Positions 36,894-43,974 of a stretch of 43,974 bases of DNA are shown here, piece by piece (the first letter of the stretch is position 1; every line of letters starts with the position of its first letter). The stretch is taken from contig DVFL01000022.1 of NCBI GenBank assembly GCA_018713255.1, positions 1-43,974 on the forward strand, written 5' to 3'. Position numbers and translations under genes: made by a program. The notes under the pieces are model-generated. The model did not search any database, was not told where the DNA came from, and saw nothing but the letters and a program-made list of their open reading frames with translations. This DNA is from Candidatus Cottocaccamicrobium excrementipullorum. Lineage in GTDB: Bacteria > Bacillota > Clostridia > Lachnospirales > Lachnospiraceae.

Positions 36894-39287
36894 TTATTTA
36901 AAGGTGACGATGGTAACGCCGCTGTCCCCTTCTCCGAACTCACCCAGACGGAAATCTTTCACGTATTTCAGCCGTTTTAAATATTTGTGAATGCCGGCTC
37001 TGAGGGCTCCGGTGCCTCTTCCATGGACAATGCGCACGGAAGAAAGGTGAGACAAGTAGGCATCATCTAGATATTTATCCAGAACGGAGCAGGCCTCGTC
37101 CACGTTCATGCCGATTACATTTATCTCCGGGGAGATGGTGGCGGATTTGCTCATAGGGATGCGGCTCTTTCCGCTTCCCCCTTTTCTGGAAGATGAGGGG
37201 GAGGTTAAGGCTGGTCCTGTTACTTCCTGCTCATGGAGAAGCTCAAGATCTTTGATATTAACCAGAGAACGGAGAATTCCCATCTGCACATACAAATCTC
37301 CTTTATCATTAGGCAGGGTGCTGACGGTGCCTTTCAGTCCGAGGCTGAGGACCTTGACGCCGTCGCCGATTTTCAGCTTCTTGGGAGAAATGGTCTTTTG
37401 CGGGCCTTTTTGTTTGATGGCCAGTTTTTGGTCCGTTTCTTTGATTTTTTCTCTCAGACGGCTTCTCTCAGCTTCCAGCTGACGGTTAAGGCCGGAGTCG
37501 GCGGAGAGCTTGTTGATCTGTTTAATGGTCTGGTCCGCGGTTTCTTTTGCTTCTCGGAGGATTCGCTGGGCTTCTTCTGCGGCGTTTCGAATAAGCTTTT
37601 CTTTTCGCTCGTCCAGCCGCTCTTCCTTTTGGGTAAGCCGAGATTTTAAGGTGGCGATTTCCGCCTTGTAGGCCTGAATCTCCGCCTGCTCCTTTTCAAT
37701 GGTTACCCGGCTTTCCTCCAGATGGGCCAAGAGATCTTCAAAGGCCTCATCAGAATCCTGAAGATGGGTTTTGGCATCTTCAATAATATAATCTGGAAGG
37801 CCAAGCTTCTTGGAAATGGCGAAGGCGTTGCTTTTTCCAGGAATGCCGATCAGCAGCCGGTAAGTAGGCTGCAAAGTTTCCACGTTAAATTCGCAGCAGG
37901 CGTTTTCTACTCCAGGAGTGGAGAGGGCAAACACCTTTAATTCGCTGTAATGGGTGGTAGCCATGGTTCGGCATTTCATGTTGTGCAGGAAGGTTAAAAT
38001 GGAAATGGCCAAAGCGGCGCCTTCTGTAGGATCCGTTCCGGAACACAGCTCATCAAAGAGGCAGAGGGAACGGCTGTCCGCCTGTCCTAAAATCCGTACA
38101 ATATTGGTCATATGGGCAGAGAAGGTACTTAAGCTTTGTTCGATGCTCTGCTCGTCTCCAATGTCTGCAAAGACCTCGTCAAACACCGCCAGCTGAGAGC
38201 CGTCAAAGGCTGGAATGTGAAGGCCTGCCTGCCCCATGAGGGTGAATAATCCTACAGTTTTTAAGGATACGGTTTTACCGCCGGTATTAGGGCCGGTAAC
38301 AATCAAAAGATCAAAATCCTTTCCCAGAGTGAGGGTGATAGGAACCACTTTGGCCGGATCCAAAAGAGGATGGCGGGCATCTTTTAAGGAGATGATTCCC
38401 TTATCGTTAAACTCTGGCATGGTGGCCTTGTAATGTCTGGCGAGACCTGCCCGGGCGAAAATAAAATCCAGCCGGGCAAGAAGCTGCTGATCCGTGCGGA
38501 TTTCCTCAAGATAAGGAGTCAGCTGGCTGCTTAACTGAGCCAATACCGCCTCGATTTCCTTCTGCTCTGCAATCTCCAGCTCCCGCATTTCATTGTTTAA
38601 ACGGATCACAGCCATAGGCTCAATAAATAAAGTAGAGCCGGTGGAAGACTGGTCGTGAACCATGCCGGCTACCTGATTTTTATATTCGGATTTCACCGGC
38701 AGGCAATAGCGGCCGTTCCGCATGGTGATCACTGCATCCTGCAGATAGGAGCGGTTGGCATTTAAAATGGTGTTCAGCTGAGAGTGGAGTTTCTCCGCGG
38801 CGTTCTTCATAGCCCGGCGGACTTTTTTCAGTCCTGGACTGGCATCATCGCTTACTTCATCCTCAGAGAGAATGCACCGTTTAATTTCATTATTTACCGG
38901 AGTCAAAGGCTCCAGCCCCCGGAAAAACTCTTCCAGAGAATCATCGGGAAGCTCGCTGTCCTCATGCCGTCCGTAGGCCTTGGCTCTGGCAGCCACTGTG
39001 AGAACGGCGCTGACGGCCAGAAGTTCCTGAAGGCTTAAGGAACTGCCGATTTCCAGCCGCTTGAGGGAGGCGGTAACCTCTTTAAGGCCGGCAAAAGAAA
39101 TGCTGCCTTTCATCCGCACCCGGCTTACGGCGTCTGCCGTTTCCTGCTGGGCCTGGCGGATTTCCTCCAGATTAGAGGAGGGGAGAAGACTGCGGCACAG
39201 TTCCTTTCCCGGCTGAGAGGCAGCGTATTCTTCCAGCTGCCGGATGATTTTATCGTATTCCAGGGTTTTTAAGACTTTCTGGTTCAT
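36894..39287 (-). CDS. mutS2: Endonuclease MutS2
   Basis: 797 residues from ATG 39287 (AGAGG 7 nt upstream); a longer frame to 39737 is not coding, since it crosses the promoter region and the opposite-strand start at 39544. Known roles: suppression of homologous recombination and rescue of collided ribosomes. Core and clamp (about 1-300), ATPase with Walker A GPNTGGKTVSLKT (about 330-342) and FDELCSGTDPTEGAAL, coiled coil (about 515-620), KOW-like segment (KIGDGVKVLSLGLKGTV) and C-terminal Smr nuclease domain with HGRGTGALR. All expected parts are present. First gene of the minus-strand operon with the two-component system. Confidence 0.95.
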   Translation of the reverse strand: MNQKVLKTLEYDKIIRQLEEYAASQPGKELCRSLLPSSNLEEIRQAQQETADAVSRVRMKGSISFAGLKEVTASLKRLEIGSSLSLQELLAVSAVLTVAARAKAYGRHEDSELPDDSLEEFFRGLEPLTPVNNEIKRCILSEDEVSDDASPGLKKVRRAMKNAAEKLHSQLNTILNANRSYLQDAVITMRNGRYCLPVKSEYKNQVAGMVHDQSSTGSTLFIEPMAVIRLNNEMRELEIAEQKEIEAVLAQLSSQLTPYLEEIRTDQQLLARLDFIFARAGLARHYKATMPEFNDKGIISLKDARHPLLDPAKVVPITLTLGKDFDLLIVTGPNTGGKTVSLKTVGLFTLMGQAGLHIPAFDGSQLAVFDEVFADIGDEQSIEQSLSTFSAHMTNIVRILGQADSRSLCLFDELCSGTDPTEGAALAISILTFLHNMKCRTMATTHYSELKVFALSTPGVENACCEFNVETLQPTYRLLIGIPGKSNAFAISKKLGLPDYIIEDAKTHLQDSDEAFEDLLAHLEESRVTIEKEQAEIQAYKAEIATLKSRLTQKEERLDERKEKLIRNAAEEAQRILREAKETADQTIKQINKLSADSGLNRQLEAERSRLREKIKETDQKLAIKQKGPQKTISPKKLKIGDGVKVLSLGLKGTVSTLPNDKGDLYVQMGILRSLVNIKDLELLHEQEVTGPALTSPSSSRKGGSGKSRIPMSKSATISPEINVIGMNVDEACSVLDKYLDDAYLSHLSSVRIVHGRGTGALRAGIHKYLKRLKYVKDFRLGEFGEGDSGVTIVTFK

Positions 39288-39435
39288 GAATATTCCTCTT
39301 TTATTTCCTTTAATTCCTTTAGTAATGGGTTGGGGTGAAAAGGAAGCCGAAATGCCGGCCTCCACAGCCCTAAGTATATCATAAACCGTGGGTTCATGAA
39401 AGCCCCAACTGTGGTGCGGAAAAGCAGGTTCCGCT

Positions 39436-39464
39436 TGCATAATATGGCTATCCCTCGTATAATA
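39436..39464 (+). promoter_or_regulatory. Promoter of the HtrA/PDZ-like gene
   Basis: TTGCAT (39436-39441), 17 bp, TATAAT (39459-39464). The leader contains a GC hairpin GCGGCCG/CGGCCGC (39475-39481/39504-39510). A weaker TATACT (39379-39374 on the minus strand) may drive mutS2. Confidence 0.75.
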
Positions 39465-39543
39465 AAAGCAGGCGCGGCCGCCGGAAGGAACGCTTTTTTT
39501 CACGGCCGCAGCGGGGGGAGACGGGATAAGGAGGTGTGAAGTT

Positions 39544-40851
39544 TTGCCGGATAAAAACAACCTGGAAAATGACGCAGAAAAACGCCGGTTTATCAATGAG
39601 AAAATTGTAAGGCCGAAGCGCAGCAGAGGCCAGGTGTTTGGGCGCTTCCTTCTCTTATGTTTGGGAGCGGTGCTCTTCGGGATTCTGGCTGCAGTTACCT
39701 TTGCCGTATCAGAACCGGTTGTCCGGAAATATTTCACTGAAGAGAATCAAGGGGAAAGCTCATCCATCTCCATCCCCACTGATGAGCCGGAAAGCAGTAC
39801 TATGGCGGAGACAGAAGAGACGACAACGCAGGAGGTTACGGAACCCCTTGAGGAAGTGGTGCGCAGCGAGGTAGAGAAATACCAGTTTTCTATTGAAGAT
39901 CTGGAAGCTATGTATGCCAATTTAAGTCAGCTGGCCAAGGAAGCGGATAAGGGGATCGTTACGGTCCATTCTCTGAAAACGGAAATGGATTGGTTTAATA
40001 ATCCTGTGGAGACCTCAGGTCTTTATGCAGGAGCGATCATTGCCGCCAGCCCTGAGGAATATTTGATCCTTACTGTAGAGCAGGCGGTGGAAAGCGCAGA
40101 TTCCCTGGAGATTACCTTATATGACGGCACTCAGGTAATGGGACAGATCAAAGGAACGGATTCAGTAACAGGACTGGCGGTGATTTCCGTGGCCGCAGAG
40201 TCTCTGGATGAGAAGACTGCAGACCAGATCAAGATTCTTGAGCTGGGCAATTCTTACACTGTGAGCCAAGGAGATATGGTCTTTGCCTGCGGAAGTCCGG
40301 CAGGGGTGATCCATTCTGTCAGCTCTGGACAGGTTTCTTATGTGGCCAAGAATATTCCTGTGGTTGACGGGGCCAGCCGTCTGTTTTATACTACCGTTAA
40401 CGCTGCTGTTTCTCAGGGAACATTTTTGTTTAATACAAAAGGGCAGCTGATCGGCTGGGCGACCAGCGATTATCCCGTTGAGGGAGACGCCATGACCGTA
40501 ATGTACTCCCTGTCAGATTATAAGGCTATGCTGGAAAAGATGACTAACGGCATTCAGGCTCCTTATTTTGGAATTACAGGCCAGGAGGTTCCGGAGGCCA
40601 TGCGGCAGAACGGACTTCCTCCAGGAGTGTACGTAAGTCAGACCCAGGTAAATGGACCGGCATACAATGCCGGGATTCAAAATGGGGATGTCATTACCCG
40701 GATTGGTGAAAAAGAGATTGTCACCATGAAGGATTTTCAAAACTGTCTGGATGAACTGACTGCCGGCGAGGCGGTTGAGGTGGAAATCCAGCGTTACGGA
40801 CGGGAAAATTATTCCCCAATCGAATACAGAGTGACAATCGGAGCCAGGTGA
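39544..40851 (+). CDS. HtrA-like membrane protein with PDZ domain, probably not a protease
   Basis: 435 residues, TTG start at 39544 with AAGGAGGTG upstream. Cytoplasmic basic N-terminus, membrane helix about 32-55, Ser/Thr/Glu linker, trypsin-like double beta-barrel (about 135-325) and PDZ (about 335-435; YFGITGQEV...GVYVSQTQVNGPAYNAGIQNGDVITRIGEKEI). The barrel follows HtrA strand by strand, but NNHVV is VEQAV (His to Gln180), TDLAV is TGLAV (Asp to Gly210), and GNSGG is AVSQG (Ser290 might align with the nucleophile). Hence a pseudoprotease, perhaps a peptide-binding sensor or chaperone at the membrane. The alignment is by eye. Confidence 0.83.
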   Translation: MPDKNNLENDAEKRRFINEKIVRPKRSRGQVFGRFLLLCLGAVLFGILAAVTFAVSEPVVRKYFTEENQGESSSISIPTDEPESSTMAETEETTTQEVTEPLEEVVRSEVEKYQFSIEDLEAMYANLSQLAKEADKGIVTVHSLKTEMDWFNNPVETSGLYAGAIIAASPEEYLILTVEQAVESADSLEITLYDGTQVMGQIKGTDSVTGLAVISVAAESLDEKTADQIKILELGNSYTVSQGDMVFACGSPAGVIHSVSSGQVSYVAKNIPVVDGASRLFYTTVNAAVSQGTFLFNTKGQLIGWATSDYPVEGDAMTVMYSLSDYKAMLEKMTNGIQAPYFGITGQEVPEAMRQNGLPPGVYVSQTQVNGPAYNAGIQNGDVITRIGEKEIVTMKDFQNCLDELTAGEAVEVEIQRYGRENYSPIEYRVTIGAR

Positions 40852-41040
40852 TTCCTGGCTCTGTTGCTGAATAACCGGCGCGGTGAGGTGCCAGAGAAAA
40901 TGTTCGCCAGAATAACTGATGGGCAGCAGAGAAACGCCGCGGTCTCAGGAAATCAGCAAATACGATTAACGGAGTTTATCAAGAAGTTCAGCAGAGGTGT
41001 CCCCTATACACCGATGTTATCAGGAGAGAAAGGAAAAATC

Positions 41041-41982
41041 ATGAAATATATTGAAACATTCCGGGAAGGAATGCACACTTCAGATGTTTACTTATGTAAG
41101 ACGAAACAGATTGCCTTGACCAAAAGCGGGAAAGAGTACGGCAATCTTCTTCTGCAGGATAAAACAGGAACGGTGGACGGAAAGATCTGGGATTTAAATT
41201 CTCCTGGAGTAGGAAGCTTTGAGGCCATGGACTATATTCAGATCGAGGCAGATGTTACCATATTCCAGGGAGCTTACCAGCTGAATATTAAGCGGGTGAG
41301 AAAGGCAAGAGAAGGAGAGTATGAAGAGGCAGATTACCTGCCGGTATCTAAAAAGGATATCGGGAAGATGTACCAGGAGCTGATGAAATTCGTTTCTTCG
41401 ATTAAGAATCCTTATTTAAGCCAGCTGGCCATGAGCTTTTTCGGCGATGAAACCTTTGCCAAGGCCTTTCGCTTCCATTCTGCGGCGAAAACCGTTCATC
41501 ACGGTTTCGTGGGCGGTCTGCTGGAGCATACCTTAAGCGTAACCCGTCTCTGCGATTATTACGCTTCCTCTTATCCCATGCTGAACCGAGATCTGCTGCT
41601 GACGGCGGCCATGTTCCATGATATAGGAAAATTAAAGGAGCTGTCGGTTTTCCCAGAAAATGATTACACGGACGACGGCCAGCTTCTGGGCCATATTGTC
41701 ATTGGCACAGAGATGGTCAGCGACCGGATGAAAACCATCCCCGGCTTTCCGCCTAAGCTGGCGGCAGAGTTAAAGCACTGCATTCTGGCTCACCACGGGG
41801 AGCTGGAATATGGCTCTCCCAAAAAACCAGCTCTGCTGGAAGCTCTGGCCCTTAACCTGGCGGACAATACCGATGCCAAGATGGAGACCATGATGGAGGC
41901 CTTAAGTGCAGGCGGAGAAAATTCCGGCTGGCTGGGCTTTAACCGGCTTTTAGAAAGCAATATCCGAAGGACAGAAGGGTAA
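41041..41982 (+). CDS. yhaM: 3'-5' exoribonuclease YhaM-like (OB + HD)
   Basis: 313 residues from ATG 41041 (AAAGGA 8 nt upstream); the frame to 40864 has no start support. OB-fold nucleic-acid-binding part (about 1-105; YLCKTKQIALTKSGKEYGNLLLQDKTGTVDGKIWD) and HD hydrolase part (about 125-313) with HHGFVGGLLEHTLSV, FHDIGKLKEL (HD near 191), LGHIVIGTEM and LAHHGELEYGS as metal ligands. Processes RNA ends and may degrade single-stranded DNA. Full-length and complete. Confidence 0.92.
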   Translation: MKYIETFREGMHTSDVYLCKTKQIALTKSGKEYGNLLLQDKTGTVDGKIWDLNSPGVGSFEAMDYIQIEADVTIFQGAYQLNIKRVRKAREGEYEEADYLPVSKKDIGKMYQELMKFVSSIKNPYLSQLAMSFFGDETFAKAFRFHSAAKTVHHGFVGGLLEHTLSVTRLCDYYASSYPMLNRDLLLTAAMFHDIGKLKELSVFPENDYTDDGQLLGHIVIGTEMVSDRMKTIPGFPPKLAAELKHCILAHHGELEYGSPKKPALLEALALNLADNTDAKMETMMEALSAGGENSGWLGFNRLLESNIRRTEG

Positions 41983-42010
41983 GAGTCAAAAATCCCGCGG
42001 AAATAAAAAT

Positions 42011-42058
42011 AAGCGTTCTACTTTCACAGGGAACTGTGAGTTGGAACGCTTTTGCTTT
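42011..42058 (+). terminator. Terminator after yhaM
   Basis: AAGCGTTC (42011-42018) and GAACGCTT (42044-42051) enclose a second stem TTCACAG...CTGTGA; a broken T-run (TTTTGCTTTT) follows. Confidence 0.75.
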
Positions 42059-42187
42059 TAGTCGAGAGCCGAAATCAGATGCGCGCGTTTCTGACCGCGG
42101 CCCCCATTTTATCCACTGTACCGAAACTGTTCGGATTGTTGATGTGCTTCGGTAAAGCTTTTATGGTTATTAGTATAGAGGGAAATT

Positions 42188-42259
42188 ATGGATAAAGTAT
42201 GGAAAAAATATGAAAGAAACATAAAAATGATTACGAAAAACTTTCGGATTTCTGTTTAA
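42188..42259 (+). CDS. Possible 23-residue basic peptide
   Basis: ATG 42188 lies 5 nt behind GAGGG and the frame of 23 codons ends at TAA 42259. The product is rich in Lys/Arg and aromatic residues (MDKVWKKYERNIKMITKNFR...). No known relative; chance is a serious alternative. Confidence 0.2.
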   Translation: MDKVWKKYERNIKMITKNFRISV

Positions 42260-42413
42260 TTTGAGGACAGCATGGCGTTTTGCCTGCACACCGCCGCCGC
42301 CAGAATGAAAGGCAAATATCCTATGCAGGCTTCCTTACAGGAATGAAAACAAGAACAACCTGAGCATCAACATCATCATTTAACGTGAGCGTCAAGGAAG
42401 AAGGAGGGGCTTA

Positions 42414-43886
42414 ATGGAGCTTAAGAAAAATGACCGTTTTACGGTACGGATCGAAGATATGAGCGATGAAGGAGCCGGAATTGGAAAAACTGACGGCTAC
42501 ACTTGGTTTATTAAAGATACAGTAATGGGAGATCTGGTTGAAGCGGGAGTGATGAAGCAGAAGAAAAATTACGGCTTCGCCCGGCTGGTTAAGGTGATTG
42601 AACCATCGCCTTACCGGATCACCCCCCGCTGCCCTGTGGCAAGGGCCTGCGGCGGCTGCCAGTTTCAGGCCATGTCCTACGATCAGCAGCTGCGGTTTAA
42701 AGAGCGAAAGATCTATAATAATTTAAGACGGATCGGCGGGCTGGAAAACCTAAGACTTCCAGGAGAGGGAATCCAAAGCACCGGGGAGAAAACCCAGGAA
42801 ATGACGGGAGAGAAAAGCCGGGAAATATCAGGGGAGAAATCCGGCCAAAGGATAATTGAGATGGAGCCCATCATTGGCATGGAAAACCCCTGGCGTTACC
42901 GGAACAAGGCCCAGTTTCCCTTCGGACGGGATAAAAACGGAAGGATCATTTACGGATTTTATGCCGGACGGACTCACTCCATTATTGAAACTCAGGACTG
43001 CCTTCTGGGAGTAGAAGAAAACCAGATTATTCTTAAGAAAATTCGTGAATATATGGAAAAAGAGGGCATTTCTCCCTATGATGAGAACACCCATACCGGT
43101 CTGGTGCGCCATGCCCTGATCCGGAAGGGATTTTCTACCGGGGAACTGATGGTGTGCCTGGTGATTAACGGGGAGTCTCTGCCCAAAAGCCAGACATTGG
43201 TTCATTATCTTAAGGAAATCCCGGGAATGACTTCTATTTCTTATAATATTAATCAGGAGAAAACCAATGTGATTTTGGGCAGCAGGGTGGTAAATCTGTA
43301 TGGTCCCGGCTATATTACGGATTACATTGGGGAAGTAAAATATCAGATTTCCCCCCAGTCCTTCTACCAGGTGAATCCGGTTCAGACCAAAAGGCTTTAT
43401 GAGACCGCTTTAGAGTACGCCGGATTGACGGGGAAGGAAACGGTGTGGGATCTGTATTGCGGAATCGGAACCATCTCCTTATTTTTAGCCCGGCAGGCCA
43501 AGAAGGTTTACGGCGTGGAGATCGTTCCCGCCGCCATCGAGGACGCCAGAACGAATGCGGCGTTAAACGGGATCGAAAATGCGGAGTTTTTTGTAGGGAA
43601 GGCAGAGGAAGTGCTGCCGGAGCAGTATGAGAAGAACCAGGTGTATGCGGACGTGATCGTGGTGGACCCGCCCAGGAAGGGATGCGATAAGGTATGCCTG
43701 GATACGATTGTGAAGATGGGGCCGGAGAAGGTGGTGTATGTAAGCTGCGATTCCGCTACCCTGGCCAGGGATGTGAAGTATCTGGAGGAGAGAGGGTATG
43801 AAGTGACGAGAGTTAGAGGCGTGGATCAGTTTGGGTGGAGTGGGCATGTGGAAGTCGTCACATGTCTACAAAGGGTGAATTCGTAG
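42414..43886 (+). CDS. rlmD: 23S rRNA (uracil-5-)-methyltransferase RlmD/RumA
   Basis: SAM-dependent C5 methylation of a uracil in 23S rRNA. 490 residues behind AAGGAGG. TRAM domain (1-60), 4Fe-4S ligands Cys73, Cys79, Cys82 and Cys196, methyltransferase domain with DLYCGIGTISLFLA (SAM site), VVDPPRKGC and catalytic Cys in VSCDSATLARD. Residues 123-146 form an unusual insertion of three 8-residue repeats (TGEKxxxx) encoded by 24-bp DNA repeats. The C-terminus HVEVVTCLQRVNS is intact. The 3' end of rumA-type genes is a known integration site for mobile elements, and AT-rich sequence follows to the window edge. Confidence 0.93.
   Translation: MELKKNDRFTVRIEDMSDEGAGIGKTDGYTWFIKDTVMGDLVEAGVMKQKKNYGFARLVKVIEPSPYRITPRCPVARACGGCQFQAMSYDQQLRFKERKIYNNLRRIGGLENLRLPGEGIQSTGEKTQEMTGEKSREISGEKSGQRIIEMEPIIGMENPWRYRNKAQFPFGRDKNGRIIYGFYAGRTHSIIETQDCLLGVEENQIILKKIREYMEKEGISPYDENTHTGLVRHALIRKGFSTGELMVCLVINGESLPKSQTLVHYLKEIPGMTSISYNINQEKTNVILGSRVVNLYGPGYITDYIGEVKYQISPQSFYQVNPVQTKRLYETALEYAGLTGKETVWDLYCGIGTISLFLARQAKKVYGVEIVPAAIEDARTNAALNGIENAEFFVGKAEEVLPEQYEKNQVYADVIVVDPPRKGCDKVCLDTIVKMGPEKVVYVSCDSATLARDVKYLEERGYEVTRVRGVDQFGWSGHVEVVTCLQRVNS
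42780..42851 (+). repeat. Three 24-bp tandem repeats inside rlmD
   Basis: Units 42780-42803, 42804-42827 and 42828-42851 encode TGEKTQEM, TGEKSREI and SGEKSGQR. They share the pattern ACSGGRGAGAAA and fall in the loop between the iron-sulphur region and the central domain, where RlmD normally has no repeat. Confidence 0.85.
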
Positions 43887-43974
43887 AAATCCTTGAATTT
43901 ACGCACTTTTCGAGGGTTTTCAAGTTCAATAAGACTTCGGAAATAGGACGAAAAAAAGAGATTTTTAACGAAAT

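Larger units (their letters stand above)
41983..42413. other. 430-bp intergenic region before rlmD
   Basis: Holds the yhaM terminator (42011-42058), a 24-codon ORF with a weak ribosome site (42188-42259), and GC-rich to AT-rich sequence without further genes. No clear sigma-A promoter for rlmD was found; the best -10-like sequence is TAGTATAGA near 42170. Confidence 0.45.

Noticed and set aside
36812-36943. Longer N-terminus of the response regulator
   Set aside because: Runs into the mutS2 3' end and has no ribosome site; TTG 36811 has a perfect one and starts at the usual receiver-domain beginning.
39288-39737. 150-residue N-terminal extension of MutS2
   Set aside because: Overlaps the promoter and start of the opposite HtrA-like gene; ATG 39287 with AGAGG gives the normal MutS2 N-terminus.
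1-43974. CRISPR arrays, rRNA and tRNA genes
   Set aside because: No regularly spaced repeats of CRISPR type and no recognisable tRNA or rRNA segments were seen by reading; also no tRNA at the element junction.

Overview
The window comes from a Gram-positive, spore-forming-lineage Firmicute, most likely a Lachnospiraceae (Clostridium cluster XIVa) chromosome. The reasons are the core genes and their order (gdpP-rplI-dnaB, the sporulation genes spoVT and yyaC, VanW, mutS2, yhaM), AAGGAGG-type ribosome binding sites, sigma-A promoters and a moderate GC content. The species cannot be named from the sequence alone.

Bases 1 to about 14,110 are the right-hand part of an integrated element. This part is visibly more AT-rich than the rest, and its left end lies outside the window. 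From left to right it carries: the tail of an unknown gene and a Sfp-type phosphopantetheinyl transferase; two paralogous beta-sandwich genes on the minus strand; a palindrome-rich non-coding block; a WYL regulator; a LexA/UmuD-like self-cleaving repressor whose promoter contains an SOS box; two zinc-ribbon miniproteins; an XRE regulator behind a strong terminator hairpin; a mazF-like toxin, a zinc-binding miniprotein and two ParB-like proteins in an overlapping operon; and a small DUF6870-like gene followed by three consecutive large serine recombinases. The recombinase operon ends in a terminator that abuts a decapitated spoVT. SpoVT resumes at its DDLGR motif, so the element has replaced the first 10 or so codons, and the chromosomal junction lies near 14,100-14,125.

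Bases 14,110 to 43,974 are ordinary chromosome with few gaps. The gdpP-rplI-dnaB operon (c-di-AMP turnover, ribosome, replication) is followed by sua5, a dCMP deaminase, a radical-SAM protein, a DEDDh exonuclease, a 35-residue membrane miniprotein and a VanW protein. Next comes a cluster of a half-length AIR-synthase-like gene, lrp, an aminotransferase, trmL, the sporulation gene yyaC and a LysM membrane protein, then a DUF5711 protein and a ROK glucokinase. A convergent secreted cell-wall-binding protein and the minus-strand mutS2-response regulator-histidine kinase operon follow. The window closes with an HtrA/PDZ-like protein, yhaM and rlmD.

The observations most worth a second look are: the spoVT-interrupting three-recombinase element and the long dyad upstream of its first recombinase; two apparent pseudo-enzymes (an MPN/JAMM-like domain without zinc ligands fused to a LysM, and an HtrA fold without its His/Asp); the XRE gene that can only be read through a terminator; the 12-bp-arm palindrome inside the ParB-like gene; and a composite palindromic repeat at 34.48-34.62 kb. 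No CRISPR array, rRNA or tRNA was recognised.
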